From CAYMLQ01 sp964390795 (GTDB lineage Bacteria; Verrucomicrobiota; Kiritimatiellia; RFP12; UBA1067), in NCBI GenBank assembly GCA_964390795.1, contig CAYMLQ010000085.1, forward strand, positions 1 to 17,253: DNA of 17,253 bases, in the 5' to 3' direction. The translations under genes and the position numbers were made by a program. The notes below the pieces were generated by a model. It did no database searches, had not been told where the DNA came from, and saw nothing but the letters and a program-made list of their open reading frames with translations. Shown piece after piece: positions 1 through 8,195 of the stretch. Each line of letters opens with the position of its first letter. Within the stretch, counting starts at the first letter, position 1.

Positions 1-3000
1 CCGGACGTGATGTACACGTCGGCTGCTGCGGACAGTACCTGCGCGTGCGTCAGGCGCAGCACGCCGTTCGACACGACCGTCGCGCCGCTGTAGGTGTTCG
101 TCCCGGTCAGCGTCAGCATGCCCGAGCCGATCTTGGTCAGCCGGCCGGCCTGGCCGGGGATGTCATCGAGGGGCCGCACGATCGTGGCGTTCGAGAGGCT
201 GGTGTCGATCGTCGCGCCGACGCTGCCGAGTTGAACGATCAGATCGAGTACGTTGGTCCGCCCGCCATTGTCCATCAGGTTTGCCGTCCCGGTCGCCGCC
301 CGCACGATGCCGCCATTCAGGAGCAGCGTGAAGGTCGCCCCCACGCTCAGAGTGTAGTTATAAATTCTCTTGGTCGTGAGCGTGCCGCCGGTCAGCGTGT
401 AGGTGGCCCAACCGCTGTCGTAATGCCAGAGATACGCGGCGCTGACGTCGCCGCCGCTTTGCGTGCCGATCACCGTGCCGTTGTGCCCCACGACGAAGTT
501 AACAGCGCTCACGGAGCCGGAGCGGATGTCCACGTTCCCGTTCGCACTCGCCCCGATCTTAAGATTCTGGCTACCAGGAACGCTTAGCGCGCCGCCGTCC
601 ACAACCAGCGTGCCGCCGCGTGCGCCAATGCCCACGCCATAAGCTGCATTAAAGGGATCGACTCCGGTCGAGGCGAACGTGCCGGACTTCAGGACGAGTA
701 CACCGGCGTCCGCGGAAAGCGCGCCCACGGTATAGCCGCCCGAAGCCGGGGCGAGCGTCAGGATGCCGCTGCCGGTCTTCTTGAGGAAGCCGGTGGTGGT
801 TGGCGCATTTCCGGTAAGAGTAAGGTTGGTGCCGGACAAGGTCACGTTGAGGGTGGCGACCTTGGCCGCACTGATGGTGAAGCTGCGGTCCGAGCTGGCT
901 GTCGGCCCCGCATACGCGAGCGTGCCGGAGTCGATCACCAGGTTCGTCGCCGCGCTGGATGCGGCTCCGATCGGGCTGTTCATTCCTCCATTGGTGAGGG
1001 AGGTGACGCTCAGCGTGCTGTTGCTGCTGATGGTGGTGGTGCCTGTGTAGGCGTTGGTGCCGGAGAGCGTCAGCATGGCGGTTCCGGCGCAGATCACGCT
1101 GCCCGAGCCGGCAATCAGGCCGCTGCGCGTGCCGCCGCCGCTGAACTTCACGCTGCCACCATTGAGCGTGAAGGCGGAGGCGTTCACGACGCTGTCGGCA
1201 CCGGACAATTCCAGCACGCCGTCGTTGATGACCGTGGCGCCCGAGTAGTTCACCAAGCTAGCCGCTCCGCTGAAGGTTTGGGTGCCCGTGCCGCTCTTGG
1301 TGACGGACAAGGACGAGCCAGTCGCGCCAGAGGCATCGCGGACATAGCCATCAAAGATGTAAGCGCCCGCCCCACCCACATTCAGGGTCAACGTGGCGGG
1401 TCGGTTACCATAATTGTCCGACGCCGCTTCCAAGATCCGCGTGCCCGCCCCGCCGAGCGCTTGAACGCCTCCGACGGTTTCATTGAAACCCTGGAGTTGC
1501 AGTCGCGCTTCCACTGCGTTCGTGAAGGACACGACCGCCGCATCGGCGATCTGCTCCGCAGCACCCAACTGCACAACGCCTCCATAGAAGGTGATGTCTC
1601 CTGGCAGGGCAACGCCCGGGCTGCTCAGCTGGAGAGATCCGGCAGACACGGCGGTGCCACCCGTGAAAATATTCGTTCCCGAAAGCGTCAGCAAGCCCAC
1701 CCCGGTCTTGGCCAGGACCGTACCGACACCCGCCAGCGTGGCGCTGGCCGTGCCGCTCTGCCCGGCAAACGCGGAACCGGTGAGCGTGCCGTTCCGAACC
1801 GTGCCGCCCGCGATCGTAACCGTGCCAGCGGTCTGGCTGGTGCCGCCCAAATCCAGCACGCCGCCATTCGCATTCAGCGCGGCCGTGTTGAGGCCCAGCG
1901 TGCCGTTGCCGCTCACCGCCAAGAGGCCGGCGCTGACCGTCGTCCCGCCGCTGTACGAACTCGCGTTGGCGAGCGTCTGCGTGCCGCTGCCCGACTTGGC
2001 CAGGCTGCCGATGCCGCTGATGACGCCTTGGAAAGTCGCCGTGCCGGTTCCGGCGACCGTCAGGTTGCCCGCACCCAGCGTGACGTTGCCGCCGGACGCG
2101 CCGCCGCCCGAGAGGGAAGCGACGGTCTGATTGTTGCCATTCAGGTCGAGCACAGCGCCGGGCGTGTCGGCCAGAGTCACGGCGGTGACAGGCGGCAGGC
2201 GGTTCGCGCCGCCGGACAGCAGCAGCGTGCCGCCGTTGATGGTGGTCGCGCCCGTGTAATCATTGGTGTTGTTGACGGTGAACGTGCTGCTTCCGCTCTT
2301 AGTCAAGGTGGCGTAGCCGCTGATTTTGCCGCTGCCGGAAAGGCTGAAGGCGTTCGCGCTGGAATTGACGGTAACGGAATTAGGATTGACCGTGGTTCCA
2401 AGGGTGATGCCGGTCTGCACGCCGGGCGTGTCGTCGAACGTGACGTTGTCGAACGGGTAGAACAGTTCGGGCGAGAGATGCGACGCGGTGTTCGTCCAGT
2501 TGGCGGTAGTCAGCACGTCCCAGACGCTGCTGGAGGCTGAGTTCCAGATAAGCGCAGCGGAAGCTGTGGCGTCAAACCTCAGCATAACCTTGCCCGCGCC
2601 GGGCGTATCGTCGTACGTGATGGTTACCGGCTGGCGGCCGATCCCGCTCACGGTTCCGAGTGCGCCGGAGCGGGTGCCGGTGAAGGTCATGATCGTATAG
2701 TTCGTGCCGGTCGCCAGCGGGGCCAGGATGTTGACGGTGATGGCGTTGTTGTTCAGGATCAGGTTGCCGGAGGCGCCGCCGGTCAACTGGAGCAGGTCGT
2801 TCACCCCGCTGCCGACCGTGGCCGTGCCCGCGAGATCGAAGGTAGCTGTGCCGCCGGACGCCAAAGTGAGCTCGCCTTGAACGGTCAGCGCGCCTGCACT
2901 GGCCGCAGCGCCGCCAGGATTCAGCCCGCCGCCGGAAGCGACTGTCACACTGCCTGTGACCGTTCCGCTGCCCGCGAGCGTCCCGCCGTTTACCGTCACC

Positions 3001-4757
3001 GTGCCGGGCGTGCGGCCGTTCACGAAGAGCGTGCCGTTGCTGACAGTCGTGCCGCCCGTGAAGGTATTTGTGCCGCTCAGGGTCAGCGCGCCGACGCCCT
3101 TCTTGGTGAGGGCGAGATTGTTCTCGTTCGCGCCAGGGCCGCCGAGGATGCCGGAATACGCGGCAGCCGTGGCGTTGTTGACGGTCAAGGTGGAGGCAGT
3201 GGCGTTCCCGTTCACAATGCGCTGCACGCCGGCCCCGGTGTTCGCCAGTCCGGCGAGCTCCTGGTTCTTACCGTTCAGCTTGAGTTCGGACAGCATCTGA
3301 GTCGAACTCCAGAAATAGGAGTTCAGCGTCAGCGCCGTGCTAGCCGGCAGACCGTTGTTGATGCCGAGTTGCACGATGGTATTGCCCCCGTAAGTCGCCT
3401 CGATCATCGTGTTCCCGATGTAACTGCCCGCCCCATTGAGGATGAAGGTCTGAGTGTGGGTCGTGGCGCCGCCCCCGCCCCAAATATCCAGATCGCCGCT
3501 GCCGCCGATGCCGCTTGAGAGCGTGTAGCTGCCTCCGGCGTTGTAAGCGCCGATGCGGGAAACGCCACTCAAGGTGATGGCGCCTGGCCAAGTGGCGCTA
3601 ACGCCGAAGAAAAGCGCGCCCTGGGAGTTAGGGCCATTACCGGTGAGGGTCAGGGGGCGGTTCGCGTAGCTGCCGCTGGCGGTTGCCTTGAGCTGGCCGC
3701 CGTTCACGGTGATGCCCGAGACCGTGGCCAGGCGGTTCAACCCGTCAATAGCCAGATACCCGTTATTGACCGCCGCCACGCCTGTAAACGCCGCATCCGC
3801 GCCCAAGGTGAGCGTGCCCGCGCCGACTTTGGTCAGGCCGCCGCTGCCGCTGAGCACGCCGGTGTAGGTCGTATTGGAGGTGTTATTGCCGACGCTCAAG
3901 GTGACCGCGCTGCCAGCCGCATTCGTCAGGATTATGTTCCGCGTCCCTAGCAGGCCGCCGATGGTCGTAGCCGTGAGAGCGCTGCCAAAGCCGGGCACGC
4001 CCGCATCCGACGCGTTCATGTCCAAGGTGCTGCTTGACAAAGCGCTTGCGTGATTCAACTGGAGCGTACCGGCTGTGATGCGCGTGGGGGCCGAAAAAGT
4101 ATTGGCTGCGCTCAGGATCAATTTTCCGGCCGTGATGGCGGGCGAACTCGAAGGTGACTTCAGGTTCGGGAGTATCCCCTTCAGTTCCCAGGTGCCCGAC
4201 CCTTGTTTGGTGAGGGAACCGTTGATCGTGCCCTTCGTGATTGCCCCGTTGATCGTGCCGTTGAACCCGCCGTCCAAGACGATATTCACCGTGTTCGTGA
4301 GATCGTTCCGGATGGTCACGGCGCCGAGGGAAAGATCGCCGGCCGCCGCGTTGAGGCCCGAAGTTCCGCCGAAGATGCTAAGCGTGCCCGTGAACGTCTG
4401 CGGACTGGCGCTGTCGTTGCGGATGACATTCGCCGAACTCGCGGTTATCTGGCAGGTTTGGCTGATCGTCAGCGGGATGCAGTTCAACGCGAACGTCTGG
4501 GTTAAGAGATTACCGGTGAAGTTATCGGTCAAACTTGTCTGCCCGCCGCTCGCGACCGAGTAGACAAAATCGCCGCTTCGGTCAGTGGGCGCGGGCGCAA
4601 CCCAGTTGGACGTTGTTGTGAACTTGCCATCCGCCCCCAATCCGTTAAACGTAAAGGAAGCAGCCTGAGAGACGCCGCACATACCGAGCATGGAAGACGC
4701 GCCCGCAGCACGGAGGGCGACCAGCCGCAATGAGAGGACCAAAGGAGTTTTTTTCAT
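1..4757 (-). CDS. Giant secreted PATR (autotransporter-associated beta-strand repeat) protein, 3' end outside window
   Basis: The frame stays open from the ATG at 4757 to the window edge, giving 1585 codons with no stop, so the protein is C-terminally incomplete here. The N-terminus has a basic MKK start, a hydrophobic stretch and a likely signal-peptidase site after SQA (about residue 32), so export is expected. The rest is rich in Gly, Thr, Ser, Asn and Ala. It carries at least eight degenerate copies of the PATR pattern, of the type LTKxGxGTLTLSGTNTYTGxTTVxxGxL, near residues 306, 548, 815, 915, 1012, 1148, 1323 and 1537. A WN...W...NW module near residues 736-755 often accompanies such repeats. 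These proteins are predicted to form long beta-helical surface or secreted stalks. The anchor (autotransporter barrel, PEP-CTERM or other) would lie beyond the window, so I cannot assign a secretion type. GGAAGG at 4770-4775, 12 nt upstream of the ATG, is a possible ribosome binding site. Confidence 0.88.
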   Translation of the reverse strand, partial: MKKTPLVLSLRLVALRAAGASSMLGMCGVSQAASFTFNGLGADGKFTTTSNWVAPAPTDRSGDFVYSVASGGQTSLTDNFTGNLLTQTFALNCIPLTISQTCQITASSANVIRNDSASPQTFTGTLSIFGGTSGLNAAAGDLSLGAVTIRNDLTNTVNIVLDGGFNGTINGAITKGTINGSLTKQGSGTWELKGILPNLKSPSSSPAITAGKLILSAANTFSAPTRITAGTLQLNHASALSSSTLDMNASDAGVPGFGSALTATTIGGLLGTRNIILTNAAGSAVTLSVGNNTSNTTYTGVLSGSGGLTKVGAGTLTLGADAAFTGVAAVNNGYLAIDGLNRLATVSGITVNGGQLKATASGSYANRPLTLTGNGPNSQGALFFGVSATWPGAITLSGVSRIGAYNAGGSYTLSSGIGGSGDLDIWGGGGATTHTQTFILNGAGSYIGNTMIEATYGGNTIVQLGINNGLPASTALTLNSYFWSSTQMLSELKLNGKNQELAGLANTGAGVQRIVNGNATASTLTVNNATAAAYSGILGGPGANENNLALTKKGVGALTLSGTNTFTGGTTVSNGTLFVNGRTPGTVTVNGGTLAGSGTVTGSVTVASGGGLNPGGAAASAGALTVQGELTLASGGTATFDLAGTATVGSGVNDLLQLTGGASGNLILNNNAITVNILAPLATGTNYTIMTFTGTRSGALGTVSGIGRQPVTITYDDTPGAGKVMLRFDATASAALIWNSASSSVWDVLTTANWTNTASHLSPELFYPFDNVTFDDTPGVQTGITLGTTVNPNSVTVNSSANAFSLSGSGKISGYATLTKSGSSTFTVNNTNDYTGATTINGGTLLLSGGANRLPPVTAVTLADTPGAVLDLNGNNQTVASLSGGGASGGNVTLGAGNLTVAGTGTATFQGVISGIGSLAKSGSGTQTLANASSYSGGTTVSAGLLAVSGNGTLGLNTAALNANGGVLDLGGTSQTAGTVTIAGGTVRNGTLTGSAFAGQSGTASATLAGVGTVLAKTGVGLLTLSGTNIFTGGTAVSAGSLQLSSPGVALPGDITFYGGVVQLGAAEQIADAAVVSFTNAVEARLQLQGFNETVGGVQALGGAGTRILEAASDNYGNRPATLTLNVGGAGAYIFDGYVRDASGATGSSLSVTKSGTGTQTFSGAASLVNYSGATVINDGVLELSGADSVVNASAFTLNGGSVKFSGGGTRSGLIAGSGSVICAGTAMLTLSGTNAYTGTTTISSNSTLSVTSLTNGGMNSPIGAASSAATNLVIDSGTLAYAGPTASSDRSFTISAAKVATLNVTLSGTNLTLTGNAPTTTGFLKKTGSGILTLAPASGGYTVGALSADAGVLVLKSGTFASTGVDPFNAAYGVGIGARGGTLVVDGGALSVPGSQNLKIGASANGNVDIRSGSVSAVNFVVGHNGTVIGTQSGGDVSAAYLWHYDSGWATYTLTGGTLTTKRIYNYTLSVGATFTLLLNGGIVRAATGTANLMDNGGRTNVLDLIVQLGSVGATIDTSLSNATIVRPLDDIPGQAGRLTKIGSGMLTLTGTNTYSGATVVSNGVLRLTHAQVLSAAADVYITS

Positions 4758-4849
4758 AGTTTTGATCTGCCTTCCATCGCACGAACCTGAATGAGTCGCA
4801 CGCCTACCCGGCGCACCTGCGAACCGTTCCGAAACCCACTGTTTTCACT

Positions 4850-4878
4850 ATGATGCGGCGGAAGGCGGGAATAGTCAA
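4850..4878 (-). promoter_or_regulatory. Possible promoter for the PATR protein gene
   Basis: On the minus strand TTGACT (4878-4873) is followed after 17 nt by CATCAT (4855-4850). The -35 is good and the -10 is weak. An alternative -10, CATAGT (4852-4847), has a 20-nt spacer. It sits in the 153-bp gap between the second chrA stop and the PATR start and would give a leader of about 85 nt. The gap holds no other clear element and no obvious terminator for chrA. Confidence 0.3.
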
Positions 4879-4910
4879 ACACGATTCTTTCCACACTTCT
4901 TTCCCCGCTT

Positions 4911-5510
4911 CTAAACACTGAGAACACCAAGCAGCGCCCCGCACGCCGCGCCGCCCAAAAGGACATAGACGGGCGAGACCTTCGTGAAGGCCGTCAAAAC
5001 GAATGCCAGAGCCACGAAGACCGTGGCCCGGAATTCAGGCGGTCGCAGCAACGCCAGCCCAGGGCGCACATCACCCCACAGGCAGTTCGTCACCAGCAGT
5101 GCCGCCGCAGTGATCACCAGCCCTGTCACCAGCGGCCGCAGGATGTCGAACACCCGCACCAGGCAGGGGTGCTCGCGGTTGCGGCGCCAGAAGTTTCCCA
5201 GCAAGTTGATGCAAAGCAGCGACGGTGCGCAGACCGCCAGCGTGCCGACCAGCGCGCCCGCCACCGCGAGCCAGACCGAATTCGGATATGCCGCACCCAC
5301 CACGCGATACCCGACAAACGTCGCCGTGTTCACCGACATCGGGCCCGGGGTCATCTGCGCGATGCCCAGAATATCCAAGAACTGCTGGTTGTCCAACCAC
5401 CCGCGGCACACCATCTCGTGCTGGATGATCGGGATCATGGCCAGCCCGCCCCCCACGGTCAGGAGGCCGATCTTGAAGAATGCGTAGGCCAGTTTGAGGA
5501 AGATATTCAT
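4911..5510 (-). CDS. chrA: Chromate transporter family protein, half-size (second of a pair)
   Basis: This 199-residue membrane protein belongs to the short-chain CHR family, whose members work as pairs of half-size subunits in proton-driven chromate efflux or transport of a related anion. The family signature is clear: FFKIGLLTVGGGLAMIP near residues 12-28, then the hallmark PGPMSVNTATFVGYRVVG near residues 55-72. About five or six hydrophobic segments follow. The single-domain length matches short-chain ChrA. It lies 53 nt downstream of the other half on the same strand, so the two are probably co-transcribed. No Shine-Dalgarno sequence precedes the ATG; 10 nt upstream begins a 7-bp-period repeat tract. 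The true substrate cannot be read from sequence. Confidence 0.93.
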   Translation of the reverse strand: MNIFLKLAYAFFKIGLLTVGGGLAMIPIIQHEMVCRGWLDNQQFLDILGIAQMTPGPMSVNTATFVGYRVVGAAYPNSVWLAVAGALVGTLAVCAPSLLCINLLGNFWRRNREHPCLVRVFDILRPLVTGLVITAAALLVTNCLWGDVRPGLALLRPPEFRATVFVALAFVLTAFTKVSPVYVLLGGAACGALLGVLSV

Positions 5511-5520
5511 GGGAGCAGAG

Positions 5521-5597
5521 GTCGGAGGTCAGCGGTCAATGGTCAGCGGTCAATGGTGCGTGGTCAATGATCGGGGGTCGGCGGTCGGGCGTCGGAA
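5521..5597. repeat. Heptad tandem repeat tract A, 11 units
   Basis: Eleven consecutive 7-bp units on the plus strand, nearly all starting GTC (GTCAGCG, GTCAATG, GTCGGCG and variants; one unit starts GTG and one ATC). On the coding (minus) strand they read as C/A-rich units such as CATTGAC and CGCTGAC. The tract covers the 3' end of the upstream chrA, including its TGA stop at 5566-5564, and the spacer to the next chrA. Confidence 0.9.
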
Positions 5598-6160
5598 GTC
5601 CTTCTTAGAACCGCTGCCGCGTACCATACAACGCCGGCCGCCACGCCGCCGAGGATCACGTGTACCGCGCTCACGCCGCAGCCGAGCACCAACCCTGCGA
5701 CGAGGACAGACACGGCCAGACCGAGCCGCGTCTTACGGCTCCGGCTGAACAGCGTGTAGGCCACGCCCAGCATCAGCCCCGCAACCGCCGGGCGCAGGCC
5801 CGACATCGCATCCGCCAGCAGTTTGGACTCGGCGAACCGATCAAAGGCGACCGCGTAAGCGAGAATCACAAAGAAAGGCGCGAACACGACACCGAACGTC
5901 GCGGCCACGGTGCCCCAAAACCCTCGCAGGTGATGGCCGATCAGCATCGCCGAATTGATCGCCACGACCCCCGGCACCAGTTGCGACATCGCGTAGTAGT
6001 CGGCCATCTCCTCTGACTTGCACCAGCCGCGCTTGACCACCACCTCGCGCTCCAGCAGCGGAAGCATCGCATACCCCCCGCCAAACAGCACCGCGCCCAC
6101 TCTCGCAAAGCTCGCGAAAATCTGCCCCAGCGTCACCCGGCACGGCCCGCCCACCGTCAT
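5564..6160 (-). CDS. chrA: Chromate transporter family protein, half-size (first of a pair)
   Basis: This short-chain CHR-family protein has 198 residues from the chosen start. Signature segments are FARVGAVLFGGGYAMLPLLERE near residues 17-38, and LVPGVVAINSAMLIGHHLRG near residues 61-80, the counterpart of the PGP motif in its partner. Multiple membrane segments follow. I chose the ATG at 6160 over the in-frame ATG at 6181 because AAGGGG lies about 6 nt upstream of it. Paired half-size ChrA proteins are thought to insert in opposite orientations and act together. The last dozen residues (ending RPPTPDH) and the stop codon are encoded by the heptad repeat tract, so this tail is probably not functional. 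Confidence 0.92.
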   Translation of the reverse strand: MTVGGPCRVTLGQIFASFARVGAVLFGGGYAMLPLLEREVVVKRGWCKSEEMADYYAMSQLVPGVVAINSAMLIGHHLRGFWGTVAATFGVVFAPFFVILAYAVAFDRFAESKLLADAMSGLRPAVAGLMLGVAYTLFSRSRKTRLGLAVSVLVAGLVLGCGVSAVHVILGGVAAGVVWYAAAVLRRTSDARPPTPDH

Positions 6161-6191
6161 CACTTTCCCCTTGTGAAACATAAGTTATTCG

Positions 6192-6219
6192 ATTATGCCG
6201 CTTTTTTTTCCGAAAACAA
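6192..6219 (-). promoter_or_regulatory. Possible promoter for the chrA pair
   Basis: On the minus strand TTGTTT (6219-6214) is followed after 16 nt by CATAAT (6197-6192), placing transcription start near 6185 and a leader of about 25 nt before the start at 6160. Both boxes deviate moderately from the sigma-70 consensus. Confidence 0.4.
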
Positions 6220-6233
6220 AGCCCCGTTTTCTC

Positions 6234-6296
6234 CACCCCCCAGTTCCCAATTTCCAGTTTCCAGTCTCCAGCATCCACTTTCCAGTTCCTACCCCC
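6234..6296. repeat. Heptad tandem repeat tract B, 9 units
   Basis: Nine in-phase 7-bp units on the plus strand, most following CAGTTTC or CAGTTCC (general form CAN4C). The tract lies in the divergent gap between chrA and the first ABC ATPase and ends 28 nt before the ATPase ATG. It is pyrimidine-rich on the strand of the gene that follows, as in the other tracts. Confidence 0.85.
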
Positions 6297-6308
6297 ACCG
6301 CTTCCGGC

Positions 6309-6314
6309 TATACT
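6309..6314 (+). promoter_or_regulatory. Possible -10 box for the ABC ATPase / maf operon
   Basis: TATACT ends 10 nt before the ATG at 6325, so a transcript from it would have almost no leader. The position of the -35 (6286-6291) falls in the heptad tract and does not resemble the consensus. No Shine-Dalgarno sequence is visible, which fits near-leaderless initiation. Confidence 0.3.
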
Positions 6315-6324
6315 GTCACACGAA

Positions 6325-7329
6325 ATGTCTGTCCCGCTTCTCCAGGTCGAACATCTTGCCGTCACCTTCCGCCAAGAGGGCGTCGAGACCTCCCCCGTAC
6401 GCTCGGTCACGCTCGACGTCCGCGCGGGCGAGCGCGTCGCCGTCGTGGGCGAGAGCGGCTGCGGCAAGAGCCTCACCGCGCTGGCCCTGACGCGCCTCTC
6501 ACCGACCGACCGAGCCCGCCTCTCGGGCCGCGTATACTTCGAGGGCGCGGACACGCTCACCCTGCCCCGCCGCGCCCTGAACCAGGTGCGCGGGCGCGGC
6601 ATCGCCTACGTGTTCCAGGATCCTTCCGCCAGCCTCAACCCCGTGATGCGCGTTCGCGACCAGATCGGCGAGTGCCTGCCGGATCTGCGGCGCGCCGACC
6701 GCCTCGCCGCTGCCATCGCCCTGCTCACCCAGACCGGACTGCCCGACCCCGCGCGCGCCGCACGCGCCTACCCGTGCGAGCTGAGCGGCGGCCAGCAGCA
6801 GCGCGTCATGCTGGCCATGGCCCTGGCCGCACGCCCAAAACTGCTGGTCGCGGACGAGCCCACCACCGCGCTGGACGTGACCACCCAGCGCCAGGTGCTC
6901 GACCTGATCGACGCGCTCGCCGACGCCCACGGCATGGCCGTGCTGCTCATCACTCACAACCTCGGACTCGTGGCCGGCCGCATGGCGCGCGTCTACGTGA
7001 TGTACGCCGGACAGGTGGTCGAGACCGGCGCGGTCGCCGATGTCCTTTCCTGCCCCCGCCACCCCTACACGCGCGGCCTGCTCGCCGCCGTGCCGCTGCT
7101 CGACGCGCCGCGCCACGCCCCGCTGCGGGACATCCCCGGAACCGTACCCTCGCCCGACGCCTGGCCCGCCGGCTGCGCCTTCGCCCCGCGCTGCGCCGAG
7201 GCCGCCCCCCGCTGCCACGCGCACCCGCCGCCCGAAACCGACGCCGACGGCCGTATCCACCGCTGCTGGCCGAACAAGGGTGACCACGCAGGCTGGGAGG
7301 CGAGTCACCTCCTAACTCCTAAATCCTAA
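6325..7329 (+). CDS. Oligopeptide/dipeptide ABC transporter ATP-binding protein (OppD/DppD type)
   Basis: This 334-residue cytoplasmic ATPase of the peptide/nickel ABC importer family would power uptake with a partner ATPase and two permeases. Walker A GESGCGKS lies at residues 42-49, signature LSGGQQQR at 153-160, Walker B LLVADEPTTALD at 173-184 and the H-loop His at 211. The C-terminal oligopeptide-type extension (HPYTRGLLAAVP, then PGTVPSP) is present. Cysteines 284, 290, 297 and 314 follow the four-Cys pattern that in some OppD/DppD proteins binds an iron-sulfur cluster. The partner ATPase follows 41 nt downstream. No permease or binding protein is in the window. There is no Shine-Dalgarno sequence. 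The last residues (LLTPKS) and the TAA stop come from a heptad repeat tract. Confidence 0.93.
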   Translation: MSVPLLQVEHLAVTFRQEGVETSPVRSVTLDVRAGERVAVVGESGCGKSLTALALTRLSPTDRARLSGRVYFEGADTLTLPRRALNQVRGRGIAYVFQDPSASLNPVMRVRDQIGECLPDLRRADRLAAAIALLTQTGLPDPARAARAYPCELSGGQQQRVMLAMALAARPKLLVADEPTTALDVTTQRQVLDLIDALADAHGMAVLLITHNLGLVAGRMARVYVMYAGQVVETGAVADVLSCPRHPYTRGLLAAVPLLDAPRHAPLRDIPGTVPSPDAWPAGCAFAPRCAEAAPRCHAHPPPETDADGRIHRCWPNKGDHAGWEASHLLTPKS

Positions 7330-7370
7330 CTCCTAACTCCTCCTACGCCCCTGACCCCCGACCCCTCCTC
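7308..7370. repeat. Heptad tandem repeat tract C, exactly 9 units ending at a start codon
   Basis: Nine 7-bp units in one phase (CCTCCTA, ACTCCTA, AATCCTA, ACTCCTA, ACTCCTC, then CTACGCC, CCTGACC, CCCGACC, CCTCCTC) fill the space from the end of the first ATPase gene to the base before the ATG of the second. The TAA stop at 7327-7329 is inside a unit. 7306-7313 reads CACCTCCT, identical to the anti-Shine-Dalgarno core of 16S rRNA. Confidence 0.9.
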
Positions 7371-8195
7371 ATGCTCCTAACCATCGACAACCTCCGCGTC
7401 ACCTACCGCACCCCAGGCCAGAAACCGGTCGAGGCCGTGCGCGGCGTTTCGTTTGCAGTCGACGCCGGCGAGTCGCTCGGCATCGTCGGCGAGAGCGGGT
7501 GCGGCAAATCGTCGCTCGCCAAAACCGTGATCGGCCTCCAGCCACCCAGCGCGGGCTTCCTTCGCTTTGGGGGGCAGGATATCTCCCGCATGGACGCACC
7601 CGCGTTTGCCCGCTACCGCCGCTCGGTGCAGATGGTCTTTCAGGACGCCGCGGGCTCGCTCAATCCGCGCATGACCGTGCGCCAGACGCTGGAAGAGGTG
7701 CTGTGCGTTCACCGCATGGTGCCCGCCGCCCAGGTTGCCGCGCGCACCCGCGAACTGCTGGACCACGTCGGGCTGCCGGACAACGTCCTCGACGCCTACC
7801 CGCGCGAGATCAGCGGTGGCCAGTGCCAGCGCATCAGCTTCGCGCGCTGCCTCGCGCTTGAACCTCAACTCATCATCGCCGACGAGCCGGTCAGCGCGCT
7901 CGACGTCTCCGTGCAGGCCCGCATCCTGAATCTCGTGCGCACGCTGCAGCAGGAACTCAACCTCGCGATCATCCTGATCTCGCACGACCTCGCGGTGGTG
8001 CGCAACATCTGCGACCGCGTGGCCGTCATGCACGCCGGACAGTTTGTCGAATGCGGCCCCGCCGCCGACGTTCTCGACGCACCTCAGCACGCCTACACGC
8101 GCGAGCTGCTCTCCGCCGTGCCGGACGTCGCCCGCGCCTTGAAAGAAAGAACGGATAGGACCCCCGACTCCCGACCCCCGACTCCCGAATCCTAA
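7371..8195 (+). CDS. Oligopeptide/dipeptide ABC transporter ATP-binding protein (OppF/DppF type)
   Basis: This 274-residue partner ATPase has Walker A GESGCGKSS at residues 40-48, signature ISGGQCQR at 147-154, Walker B LIIADEPVSALD at 167-178 and H-loop ISHD at 203-206. The typical peptide-family segment QHAYTRELLSAVPDV occurs at 239-253. It then lacks the usual PGE...C...C extension of OppF/DppF (about 320 residues) and is closer in length to NikE-type ATPases. The tail SRPPTPES and the stop are encoded by heptad repeats and closely resemble the tail of the upstream ChrA. The ATG follows directly on a repeat tract with no Shine-Dalgarno sequence, so translation may depend on re-initiation from the gene before. 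Substrate unknown. Confidence 0.92.
   Translation: MLLTIDNLRVTYRTPGQKPVEAVRGVSFAVDAGESLGIVGESGCGKSSLAKTVIGLQPPSAGFLRFGGQDISRMDAPAFARYRRSVQMVFQDAAGSLNPRMTVRQTLEEVLCVHRMVPAAQVAARTRELLDHVGLPDNVLDAYPREISGGQCQRISFARCLALEPQLIIADEPVSALDVSVQARILNLVRTLQQELNLAIILISHDLAVVRNICDRVAVMHAGQFVECGPAADVLDAPQHAYTRELLSAVPDVARALKERTDRTPDSRPPTPES

Noticed and set aside
45..2540. Long plus-strand open frames (for example 1278-2540) over the PATR gene
   Set aside because: They are Arg/Ala/Gly-rich with no recognisable family and lie opposite a continuous 1585-codon frame that has a signal peptide and PATR repeats. GC-rich codon bias creates such antisense frames.
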